From Azolla caroliniana (Eukaryota > Polypodiophyta), in NCBI GenBank assembly GCA_043228905.1, contig JBHGNT010000020.1, positions 3,782,001 through 3,846,000 on the forward strand: a stretch of DNA of 64,000 nucleotides, given 5' to 3'. The notes beneath the pieces are model-generated. The model had not been told where the DNA came from, ran no database searches, and worked only from the letters and a program-made list of their open reading frames with translations. Positions 53,699 through 64,000 of this stretch are shown here, in pieces (the first letter of the stretch is position 1; every line of letters begins with the position of its first letter). A program made the position numbers and the translations under genes.

Positions 53699-55140
53699 TG
53701 TGAGAGAGGAAGAGAGAGAGGTTGGGAGAGAAATCTTCATTCATTCATTCCCCATAAGGGGTTAAATAGTTACAAAAGGGTAATACACATGGGTGCAAGC
53801 CCCCTTGTCCATTCACACTAATCACTCAGTCACACCTCTTCGTATATGTCCGTGTGCATGTGTAAAAATACGTATCTACTCACACTCACAATTACACTTA
53901 CACAATTACACATACACATAAACTCTTTACTCATTCACCCGTGTTACGCTCAACTCTCTGTACATCTCGTATGGTAACACATTATGGCACACCCATGGGA
54001 CAGTGCCTTGCACGTCGATCCCACATGCCTTGATCATCACCTCTATACGACCGGAACTTCCATCGGTCCTCTCATCGATCGGAACGCTTGAGCCGAACAT
54101 CACTTTCGGTCAGTGAATCTTCCTCAACATGAACATTCTCGTTCTGTCGGTTCATGAACTTAGTCATGGGTCCAAAAACTCGTTGTGTGTATGTGTGTTC
54201 TTCCTTTTATTTTGTGAGTTGTTGTGAGTCGATCTCATCCAATTCTTTAAGGTTAACGAGTTTTTGAAATTTCCTCGCTGCCCTTTGGTTTTAAATTTTT
54301 ATTATATACCCTCGAGTTTTTGAAATTCAATCTGGTATAGTCACCGAGTTATAAAATTTTATGCGTTACCTTAGAGTTTCTAAAATTGGTCGTATGCCCC
54401 TATCTTTCTCTTTTTCCCTCTCTTTTTATTTATTTGTTATTATTATTTCTCTTGGATTCTGTTGCGGGAAGCATTCATCTTGCCTGCATTCTTCATCTTC
54501 GTCGTTCTCATTCTCCTTCTTTCTTGCGTTTTTCTTGTTCCTTTTGCTCTCTTCCTCACAGTTTTCTTGTTTTTCTCTTCTGTCAGTTCCTCTCTTTCTG
54601 CTTCTTATTTTCTTCTTTCTTCCTCTTCTTGCCAGTCTTCTTCTTTCTTCTTTCTTCTTCTCCGTCTTCTTCAAAACGTCTCAGTCGATGGATGCTCATT
54701 CCTTCTCTCCACCTGCATGTGCGATCCTTTGCATCTTCGTGGATCTTTTTGTATGGCGTTTCCACCGACGCCGTCTCTTGCATTCTCGCCTCTCTGCAAA
54801 CCCTAATTGTTTCTACGCAATATTTCTGTGAAACAATATTGTCAACTTCATTCATCTCCAGCCATGGCGCCATAGAGAGAGAGGTTGGAGAGAGAAATCT
54901 TCATTCATTTATTCCTCATAAAGGGTTAAATAGTTACAAAAGGGTGCAAGCGCCCTTGTCCATTCACACTAATCACTCACTTACCTTTTCGTATATGTCC
55001 ACATGCACACACATGTGCATGTGTGCACATACGTATCTACTCACACTCACAATTACAATTACACATTTACACATACACGTAAACTCTTTACTCTTTCACC
55101 CGTGTTACACTCAACTCTCTGTACATCTCGTACAATAACA
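53699..55140 (-). mobile_element. Small non-autonomous LTR element L
   Basis: Two direct repeats of about 270-280 bp (53699-53979 and 54871-55140) share GAGAGAAATCTTCATTCATT and CAACTCTCTGTACATCTCGT. Between them are about 890 bp without retroviral domains. On the minus strand TGGCGCCATGG follows the right repeat, like a gypsy-type PBS (TGGCGCC). It interrupts copia K between integrase and reverse transcriptase. No target duplication was found, so exact ends are uncertain. Confidence 0.65.
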
Positions 55141-55795
55141 ACCATCGAACTCTGACCTCTGATCCTTAGCTACATGCATATATACCAAGCATTGGAATAC
55201 ACTCAGGTGTTGGTAGGAGACATCTTTACCTGACCACATCCTTTGTGGAACATCACCTTTCAGAGGCACTGAGGGAGACTTGTTGATCATATAAACAGTC
55301 GTGTACATCTCCTCAACCCAATATGATTTCGACAGCTTTGCATGTGACAACATGCTCCTCACTCTTTGTTCATTCATCCTCTCTGCAAGCCCATTCAGCT
55401 CAGGGGTCTTTGGCACCATATACTCAAGTCTTATGCCCTAAGCTTTGTAGTACTCCTTGAACTGTCCTATGTACTCTCCATAGTTGTCGGTTTGAACAAC
55501 CTTCAACTTCTGATCCGATTCTCTCTCGGCTCTCGCCTAGAACTCCTTGAAAACTGACAGTACTTGGTCCTTCGACTTTAGTACAAAAGCCCACAACTTT
55601 CGGGTGTAGACATCAATGAACATTACAAAGTACTGTCCACCACAAGGCGATGGAGCATCCATGTAGCACATGTTTGTATGTACGAATTCTAGTACAACTA
55701 TCGCCTCTTTGGTGGTCTTGAGTGGAATGCTGTTCTGTTTTTCTTTTCGACTAGGCAGTTAACACACCTTTCCAAGTGCACTAATTTAAGTTCAT
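55141..55795 (-). pseudogene. Copia K integrase and gag-pre-integrase remnant
   Basis: 55141-55419 reads KTPELNGLAERMNEQRVRSM, KSYWVEEMYTTVYMINKSPS and LSVFQCLVYMHVAKDQRSEF. Farther right, in other frames, are the integrase core and, at 55698-55795, LVHLERCVNCLVEKKNRTAF, the zinc region. The homology ends there. Confidence 0.82.
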
Positions 55796-56611
55796 TAGGT
55801 AGAAAATTATTCCAATCAAATCTGACACATGACAAATGATACTTATCATGTGCAACAAACCCATACACAATAACTTGACATTTATAACAAACGTCAAAGT
55901 ATAAATTTAGATTCAAGATTACCCTAAACAAGAATGGAGGGAGATCAAAGGAAACATGTACACATACTAATTAAACTCAAACTTTAAGCTCATTACCTGG
56001 AAAATAAATTTAGATTCACCAATACCTTGGCACACAAGAATAGGGACCAAAGCGGCCAACATGTACACATACTAATTAAACTCAAAATTAATGTCCATTA
56101 GTCAGACACCACTTTATCCAAAAATTCAAATGATATATTTAAACGAGGACTTTTACAATTGGTTAATGTTCAAAAGTCATATGCATAAAAATATCAATCT
56201 AACAATAAGTTCGGTAATGGAGGCTCTTCATGATCTGTTCTTTGTTCAAGATTACCCTCGTCGCCTTCGTTAGAATGGTCATCACAATCATGATTATGTT
56301 CAAACCCCGGTACGTCTTCTAAGTTTACAAGATCCCCTGCTTCATCATCAATTGGTTCCATTGGTTCTCTGGAAGTCATCTGGAACATCTCTATTTCATT
56401 TATATGTTTTGCCCTGACTTCTTGGTCTTGATCGAGACAATCCCGGATACCCTAGATCCTCATTTTGATGGAGTTCACTTGCTTAGGGTCCTCCAAAGCA
56501 ACACAGTTCCTGAACATCTTTAATGCACATACTGTAGTAGTACTTGGCAGTTAAATGAGATTTCACATGTTTAAAACATACCATTTTGTCAATTTCAGGA
56601 TATTTATACGG
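55796..56611. other. Sequence between copia K and element G; unassigned
   Basis: AT-rich. A minus-strand frame at 56194-56388 is very acidic (EDVPGFEHNHDCDDHSNEGD) and unrecognised. Together with 63424-64000 this is the site into which element G inserted; the combined site looks like the edge of another, unidentified mobile element or gene on the minus strand. Confidence 0.35.
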
Positions 56612-56791
56612 TGTCGTGAAGTAGGAAAGCTTCACATTAAAAATCTACAATAAGATACATACGTAACTAAAATAAAATAAATCTTGATAATGTTTTTATA
56701 AAGATAATATTAACAACACACTATGATAATGTTATACATTATATGTAGAGGCAAATAAGAAATATATATGTTATATTACATGGAGAAGAGA

Positions 56792-56848
56792 GGACTTAAA
56801 CCAATAACCTCTCCACCTTATGACTCTCAAACCTTACCATTTGCTCTA
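56792..56848 (-). other. tRNA-like module 1 in the G 5' LTR
   Basis: Minus strand TAGAGCAAATGGT (from 56848) and GGTTTAAGTCC (from 56802), starts 46 bp apart because of a 3-bp insertion. Middle loop GTCATAA (U33, CAU, A37). Same position in the LTR as 41605-41658. Confidence 0.6.
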
Positions 56849-56945
56849 TACTTGTAATATATATAAAATTATATGTGTTGTTTAAACCATAAAACCATAT
56901 AATGTACTACATGTGCACCATATTGCGTATCACATTAACAAGAGA

Positions 56946-56999
56946 GGACTTGAACCAACAACATCTACCTTACAAGTCTCAAACCTTACTATTTACCCA
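56946..56999 (-). other. tRNA-like module 1b in the G 5' LTR
   Basis: Minus strand TGGGTAAATAGT (from 56999) and GGTTCAAGTCC (from 56956), 43 bp apart. Closer in sequence to module 1 than to module 2 of the solo LTR, so probably a duplicate of module 1. Confidence 0.55.
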
Positions 57000-57323
57000 A
57001 TATCCATGATTTATATATCCATGCATGTTATATATTATTTGAATTGATAATGTATAGTCTAAACCATGTAATGTACTACATGTGCACCATATAGCACACA
57101 TGCAAGAGCCCTCTCTGCATGTGTGACATATGGCCCACTTGCAAAACCATCCCCGTCCTTTAAAAGGAGAAGGGAGTATAGTCACAAGGATATCAAGGAA
57201 TCAATCAATCATATTGAATAGTTGTATGAAATCGAGCGAAATTATATTGTAAGAGATATCATAATAGAGAAAGAGGGAGAGAAGGTAAAAGCTATAGACA
57301 ATCTCAGAAGACAAGAGAAGAAC

Positions 57324-57377
57324 TAGCTTGGCGGCGGTGGTGCACAACTCGCAACGAAAAGGCCGAGGTTCGAGTCT
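57324..57377 (+). other. tRNA-like module 3 in the G 5' LTR (sense orientation)
   Basis: Plus strand TAGCTTGGCGGC (57324) and GGTTCGAGTCT (57367), 43 bp apart, about 160 bp downstream of the TATA-like box. Homologous to 42124-42177. Confidence 0.62.
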
Positions 57378-58103
57378 TATCCTCATCGAAAGATAGAAGG
57401 AAAGATTGTGGTCTAGTATCAAGAAAGAGAAGAGCGACTACCTTGTGAGACAAAGTTCGACGGTTCAACGACACTCGAAACCATTTTTGTAACGGTACAC
57501 TTCTGCGTGAACCACACCACGACACAATTTGGGTTCACCACTTGTGTCATGCCTTTCGGCTCCGGATCGTTGCGTGAGTCGGGTGGGAACCACTGAGGTT
57601 TTGGACTAGGAGAAAGAAGAATACAATATAAGGCTAGTTATGAATAGGTAGAAAGAGAAGTAAGAAATAAAAACTTATGAATCCCATGTCTTTAGTATAT
57701 TTAATCAATATTTAGATTGTAAGAAAGAGAATTTTTATGATAAACTGGTGAATCCCACAAATATATTCGATTGATCAATCCTTATAAATTAATCAACAAC
57801 ATCATACATCTTTCTCTCCTCCTTATATAAGGATGGAAGAGGCTAAGCATAGCTTCATGCTTTTTCTAAAGTGTTCATGCACACTAAATGTGCATGAGTT
57901 GCTTTTTACACTATGCTTTTATTTCCTAAATATAGTGCTCATGCTCGCTAGATGTGCACGAGTAATTTTTTATTGGTGTACATTTTTCTTATAAATAAAG
58001 TATTCACGCATTCTAAAAATGCATGACTTACCTTTTAATAAAGGTAGGCGTAAATAAAGGTCTGATATGTATTAAATCTATATTTAGAACACTTAGGATA
58101 AGT

Positions 58104-58157
58104 TAGTACAATGGTAAAGTTGGGGTTTGTTTATGTGGAGGTATAGGGTTTGAATCT
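58104..58157 (+). other. tRNA-like module 4 in the leader of element G
   Basis: TAGTACAATGGT (58104) and GGTTTGAATCT (58147), 43 bp apart. It resembles module 2 of the solo LTR in the opposite orientation. Confidence 0.55.
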
Positions 58158-58194
58158 TGCCCTATGCATGTAATAATCTTTTCTTCTATTTATA

Positions 58195-58360
58195 AATTTG
58201 TCTCTTCATCCGGTGAGAGACTCTCATCGGCCTTCTTTATCCGGTTCTTGCCGATTCTGCTTGATCCGGTTCTTACCGGGTCCTCCTTGCCGGTTCCTCC
58301 TTCATCCGGTTCTCACCGGTTCTCCTTACCGGTTCCTCCTTGTCCCATCTGGAGGAACAA
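58195..58360. repeat. Fragment like the copia F LTR (CCGGTTCTCACCGG repeats)
   Basis: CTTCATCCGGTGAGAGACTC and four to five further CCGGTTCT(T/C)ACCGG-type units match 39850-39990 and 45640-45780 in copia F. Each unit is partly palindromic. Confidence 0.7.
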
Positions 58361-58451
58361 AAATGCAATTTTCACGTAGTGTGCAAATTACACTACGACA
58401 ACGTGAAATGGGGAAGTAGAAGAGACATCTAAAGTAAAGATCAACATCAAC

Positions 58452-59340
58452 ATGGCAAGTACGAGAATAATGGATCTGGTAAGGTTGTTTATTGAAAAAC
58501 TGAATCAAGATCAATTATTTCATGCCTTACGAGAAGTCCGAGAAAAGATTGGTGTGTTTGATAGCACAAATATTTCAAAGTATATCAATATACATTATGA
58601 TCAAATGGAAATGCCTAGCGTGAATGATGTCAATATGATAGCAAACTTTTATAAATTAGTGGACATGGAATTAAGTGGTAGAATTCGTGAAATACAAGCA
58701 TTGCATAGTTTGGATTGGAATGCATTCAAAGAAGCACTTGTGTTTGAATATTTTTGTCGCGTTACTATGTGTTCATTCCATGAATGGGTCCTCAAAGAAA
58801 ATAAAGGATTATCTGTGGCAGACACGAAAAAAGAGTTTGATAGATTGTATGGACACTTAAGCCAAAAGAAAGAAATTATTTGTATTGGCAAAAGGTTGCT
58901 TTATTTTTGCAGGCAGTTGACAAGAGATATAGAAAAGAATTGGAATTTATGCTTGAAGTACCAAATACCGAGGATGGTATAACAACATATTGGAATGAGG
59001 TAACAAATGCTTGTAATAAATTTATGAAAAGAATGCAAAGGAATGGTGCAATGCTACAATTCCACATGTGGGAATCACAAATCGGCTTGAGCAAAACATC
59101 AAAGTTCAAAGACTTGGTCGAGAACCATCACATGAAATGGTCCATCAACCACAAGAAATGATCGAAACTAAGAGTGAGTCTTTGCTTGATGATTTAGTTC
59201 AAAGTATGAAAGATTTAACAATTAACCTTGAGAATGGTCAGACTCCAAGGTCAAGGGAACCATTTAGACCTCGATGCATGTGGTGTGATAGTCTCGAACA
59301 TCGATTACGTGATTGTGCGGAATATAAAGATATGGAAAAT
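58452..59340 (+). pseudogene. Element G Gag
   Basis: The start at 58452 gives MASTRIMDLVRLFIEKLNQD. LHSLDWNAFKEALVFEYFCR and VADTKKEFDRLYGHLSQKKE form an alpha-helical Gag core. A shift near 58895 moves the reading to KVALFLQAVDKRYRKELEFM, another to the frame ending at 59343, where the zinc knuckle CMWCDSLEHRLRDC (C-x2-C-x4-H-x4-C) stands. Stop at 59341-59343, directly before Pol. The Gag does not look like the usual plant gypsy Gag, but I cannot name its nearest relatives. Confidence 0.75.
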
Positions 59341-59346
59341 TGAGAC

Positions 59347-60501
59347 TTGGGGTATTGGAAAAATGGTAACATTTATTTAATTGAAACTAGAAGTCCACTT
59401 ACAAAGAACTTTGGTGATGGTGGTGTTAAGGTTAAGTTGGAAGAAGCTGAAGCAAAGAAGGCTTCTGCAATGTACTATTCGGCAACAACAGGAATGCGTC
59501 TTGATGACATGCCATGCCGATCATCATTCTCGGAGAAGGTTGTAAATTCCACACAAAAGCAAAAGATGAAGATGGAAGGCCTTCGTGTTGCCAGAGATTT
59601 TGTAAGGAAAAATAGTGGATGGGATGTTCTGGTAGATGCTATGACAGTCTATGCTCAGATGGTAGAACACCAAGACCATGAGGTGATAGTGGAAGAAAAA
59701 AGGAAAAGTCCAGATGATGAGATTGGGCTGACAAAGAAGCATGAAACAAGAGAAAGCAAAAGAAAAGAGATGGACGCGAAAGTCGAAAAAGGTAAATCTG
59801 GTCCTACATTCAAATTAATGTCTAATATTGAAAAGGATGGGAAATTGTTCAGATTCAAAGCTGAGGAGATTGGTTGTGTAGATCCAAAGATGGTGACACC
59901 AATGGTAATATTTACTATCCCTCATATTCCTTGGAATTTTAAACCTATTACGGTGCCGATAGCTCGATTACCTCAATTGTTGGAGATGCTGAAGGATAAA
60001 GTCAAGATGAAGATTTTAGAGCCTTCAAATGCACCATACTCCAATAGATGGTTCACAGTTCCAAAGAAAGATGGTTCTCTAAGATTCATTCAAGATCTAC
60101 AACCAGTCAACAAAGTCACAATCCGAAATGTAGGAATTGGACCGATCGTTGATGAATTTGCGAAAGCGTTTGCTGGAAGAGCGATTTACTCTATGGGAGA
60201 CCTATATTCAGGATACGACCAAGTTCAACTAGCAATTGATAGTCGCAATATCACAACAATGAAAACACCAATTGGGTTGGTTGGAATGTGCACTCTACCT
60301 CAAGGTGTGACAGATTCAGTTGCTCACATGATGAACGCAATGAACAAAGTTCTACATGAATACATCCCAAAGGTAACTATGCCATTTTTAGATGATATTC
60401 CTATTAAGGGATGCTTAGAAAGAGAGAAAGATGAGACTATGGTTGGAAATGGTTGTAGGAAGTTTGTGATGGATCACATTAATGATTGTGAAAGTATTTG
60501 A
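59347..60501 (+). pseudogene. Element G Pol: N-terminal region and reverse transcriptase
   Basis: 384 open codons. The first 180 residues are linker, where a protease would be expected, but no clear DSG/DTG motif is seen. Reverse transcriptase follows: NAPYSNRWFTVPKKDGSLRF, IQDLQPVNKVTIRNVG, FAGRAIYSMGDLYSGYDQVQ, TMKTPIGLVGMCTLPQGVTD and VTMPFLDDIPIKG, the last holding the catalytic DD. The block around DLQPVN...VTIRN and TP-GL--M-TLPQG resembles Ty3-group elements best known from fungi rather than typical plant gypsy. A stop or shift at 60501 ends the frame. Confidence 0.82.
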
Positions 60502-60638
60502 AATAAGCTTGAGCAGGTACATTGACACTATCAGGAACAAAGTCAAGCTTTAGGCAGAATGAAGTTATGATAGTTGGTCATATGTGTGGCTAGTATGGGG
60601 GGAAGCCTTCACTGATCAAAATTAACACAATACAAAAT

Positions 60639-61298
60639 ATGAAGGAGGTTTGCAAATCGGTAACACAGGTGAGAAGATTTTTAGGTGCATGTGTGTTTTA
60701 TCATATTTGGTTACCACACTTTGCACATGTATCAGATCCTCTCTACCAACTTTTAAGAAAAGGAAAGAAGTTTATTTGGATTGATGAACAGACACAAGTT
60801 GTTCAACAATTGAAAGAAACATTATTGAAAGCTCCAGTTCTTCTTCAACCAAACAACAAAGGTGAAAGACCAATTATAGTGACAATTGATACTAGCCCAA
60901 TTGGGATTGGTTGGGTTGTGAACCAAGAAGACAAACATCAATATACTATTAGGTTTGGAGCAAAGATATTAAATGAAAGACAAAGAAATTATGCACTAGT
61001 TAAATGAGAATTGTGGGGTTTGCTTACTGCGTTAAAAACAGATAGAGATTACTTGATCGAAGCAAATGTAGTGGCTGAAACAGATTGTCTGCCACTCATC
61101 GGGATGATAGCAAGTTGCAAGACACCAAATATTGCAATGCTTCGGTGGATTGCATACATCAGAACCATGAACCTAGAATTACGGCATATAAAGGGCAAAG
61201 AGAACCTAGTCGCAGATATGCTGTCAAGAGCAAGGTTCATAAATGAAAGATGCAAGCTGAAGATAAGAATTGGCCAACTACAAGCCATCAATTGCTAA
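60639..61298 (+). pseudogene. Element G connection and RNase H
   Basis: VCKSVTQVRRFLGACVFYHI and FAHVSDPLYQLLRKGKKFIW are the thumb/connection; IVTIDTSPIGIGWVVNQEDK begins RNase H, and YALVK, a stop (61005-61007), then LWGLLTALKTDRDYL and NLELRHIKGKENLVADMLSR complete it. Confidence 0.85.
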
Positions 61299-61343
61299 TC
61301 AAGTATCTAAATTAAGCCTCATGATGAGTTTAATGTAAGCATA

Positions 61344-62631
61344 ATGTTCAAAGACATGGAGTATGAAGGTCAATGGTTAGAAATAGGAAATTTTCTAAAG
61401 ACTCAAGAAGCCAACCTATCATGGTCGAAGAAACAATTAAATGAATTTCGAAGACGGGCATTCAAGTTTTTTCTACATGAAAGGCATTTATGGAGGCGTC
61501 CAAAAAGGCCAACCGAAAATCCTCTTCGAGTCATTTGTAAGGATGACATTAAGAGACAATTAATTAATCAATTCCATGATAGTTTGTGGGCAAGATATAG
61601 AGGCATATGGGCGTCATTTATGAAGTTGAAAGAAAAGTATCGGTGGCCACATATGTATAAAGATGTAACAAAGTTTGTGGAAACCTGTGAGGTCTGCCAG
61701 AGGTATTCAACTATTTGGTATCGAGATGAGCTAAAACCAACATATTCATCATCAATGCATTATAAATGGATGGTCGATCTAGTGACAATGCCACTTGGGG
61801 AAGGTCAAATGCGATATTTAGTACTAGCAAGAGAAGACCTTACAAACCAAGTAGAAGGAAAACCACTACGACAAAAAACAACTAGAGTTGTATGTAAAGT
61901 TTTGTTAGAAGATGTAATATATCGTTATGGGTGTGTTGGTAAAATAATTGCAAATAGAGGAGAACTTGATTCTGATGAAGCTAAAGAATTCTTCAACCGG
62001 ATGGGGCAAATTATCGCTTACAAAGGCTAATGGAAAGATTGAAAGAGGACATAGCCCAATAGTTAAGGCTATCGTGAAAAGTTGTAAAGGTAGAATAAGA
62101 GATTGGCCACGCATGCTACCTTATGCACTATGGGCAGATCAGACAACACACAGTTTTGTAACAGGATATATGCTAGCTTAACTGATACTTGGCGAAAAGC
62201 CATTCATGCCAATAAAAGAATCAATTATGTCATGGACATCTATTCCATGGAGAGAAGAGCTAAGCAGAGAAGAATTGCTTGCTTTTCGAATTCAACAATT
62301 AGCAGCCCAACGATTGAAGGAGGCTCGATTGAAGAATAAAATTTGCTTTGATAAAACTCATAGAATTCGGCCTAAGAAAATAGAAGAGGGGGATTGAGTG
62401 CTAGTGTATGATAATAGTTTAGATAATCAACATACCACTATCCGCAAGTTCACTGAAAGATGGTTTGGGCCCTACATAGTAAAGAAAGTATATGATAACT
62501 TTACTTATAAGCTTAGCGAATTGGATGGGACACTATTACTAAACGTGGTAGCTAGAAAGAGGATAAAAGTATTTAAGAAAAGGTTTGACCTTGAACCTTC
62601 TCCAGTAGATCAACATGAAGATGAAAGATAG
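61344..62631 (+). pseudogene. Element G integrase
   Basis: HHCC region: QFHDSLWARYRGIWASF (H...; the second His appears changed) and CEVCQRYSTIWYRDELKPTY. Core: MVDLVTMPLGEGQMRYLVLA (first Asp) and IIANRGELDSDEAKEFFNRM (the D of the usual DNGxEF is changed). After a break at 62028 come KANGKIERGHSPIVKAIVKS (Glu), then the C-terminal KFTERWFGPYIVKKVYDNFT. No chromodomain is visible. At least three breaks. Confidence 0.82.
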
Positions 62632-62851
62632 TGGCACATGCCGGAGGATGTGCAAGTCTAGAGGGGGTGGATGTTGTGAAGCAGGAAAGCTTCACATTAA
62701 AAATCTACAATAAGATACATATGTAACTAAAATTAAATAAATCTTGATAATGTTTTTATAAAGATAATATTAACAACACACTATGATAATATTATACATT
62801 ATATGTGGAAGCAAATAGAAGGTATATATATTATATTACATGGACAAGAGA

Positions 62852-64000
<1,149 letters not shown>

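Larger units (their letters stand above)
51713..55795 (-). mobile_element. Copia retrotransposon K, 5'-truncated, with element L inserted
   Basis: The 3' LTR is at 51713-52322 (plus-strand end ATATTCTTAACA, then a reversed purine tract AACTCCCCCTTC). RNase H, reverse transcriptase and, beyond element L, integrase and part of gag-pre-integrase follow on the minus strand. Homology stops near 55795; Gag and the 5' LTR are missing. Motifs are close to those of element F. Confidence 0.82.
56612..57524 (+). repeat. 5' LTR of element G
   Basis: Starts TGTCGTGAAGTAGG and ends CACACCACGACA. 913 bp; aligns with both ends of the solo LTR at 41417-42530. TATA-like CTTTAAAAGG near 57160-57169. Contains three tRNA-like modules. 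Confidence 0.88.
57525..58451 (+). other. Untranslated leader region of element G, rearranged
   Basis: More than 900 bp between the 5' LTR and the first Gag codon. It includes a fourth tRNA-like module (58104-58157), a segment resembling the copia F LTR (about 58195-58360) and a nested hairpin (58370-58408). No coding potential is recognised apart from a 12-residue match to a gypsy motif at 57525 that is too short to interpret. Confidence 0.55.

Noticed and set aside
54361-55138. Ser/Phe/Leu-rich plus-strand frames in element L
   Set aside because: Low-complexity CTT-rich DNA; frames in all three phases have the same character, so not evidence of a gene.
57525-57560. Gypsy reverse-transcriptase fragment (FTTCVMPFG-like) after the G 5' LTR
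   Set aside because: Only about a dozen residues match; too short to separate from chance.

Overview
This window reads as nuclear DNA from a large, repeat-rich land-plant genome, probably a seed plant. Evidence: plant-type Ty1/copia and Ty3/gypsy polyproteins, copia primer-binding sites of the TGGTATCAGAGC type, a mitochondrial/plastid mTERF-family gene, a three-exon gene for a conserved plant protein with GT-AG introns, and a decayed plastid rbcL fragment inside a retrotransposon LTR. I cannot name the species from sequence alone.

Layout. 1-16.3 kb is a nest. A minus-strand Ty3/gypsy element (up to 15426) lies beside a minus-strand copia integrase fragment. Two copies of one plus-strand copia family (A, ending at 4253, and B, 5919-11645) have inserted into the gypsy element; B is bounded by a perfect AAGCC target duplication. 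16.3-24.4 kb holds copia C (16360-24040, CATGG duplication), which interrupts an older copia RNase H (D). C itself carries a LINE in its 5' LTR and a non-autonomous DNA transposon in its integrase. 24.6-39.4 kb is the genic island: a single-exon mTERF-family gene (26268-28514, plus) and a three-exon gene for a conserved predicted membrane protein (32805-35365, minus), separated by gene-free AT-rich DNA. 39.4-45.8 kb is a nearly complete minus-strand copia F (TAAAG duplication) carrying a solo LTR of family G. 45.8-55.8 kb is a string of copia remnants (H, I, J, K), a solo LTR and a small non-autonomous LTR element (L). 56.6-63.4 kb is a plus-strand Ty3/gypsy-type element G with two LTRs; its 3' LTR has part of plastid rbcL in place of its centre.

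Most distinctive signal. The G-family LTRs carry several tRNA-like modules: A-box-like and B-box-like motifs whose starts lie 43-46 bp apart, repeated in both orientations and found in all three LTR copies. One module lies in sense orientation downstream of the LTR TATA-like box, so it should be in the RNA leader. Together with a reverse transcriptase whose motifs resemble the fungal-type Ty3 group and apparent 4-bp target duplications, this makes G the part of the window most likely to be undescribed.

Other points of interest: a very recent 250-bp tandem duplication that copies a splice donor, a 14-residue coding repeat in the mTERF protein, a LINE whose ORF1 looks unlike that of usual plant L1 elements, and a basic ORF lying between two polypurine tracts in copia A/B. 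All transposon coding regions seen here are broken by frameshifts, stops, deletions or insertions. Only the mTERF gene and the three-exon gene look intact.
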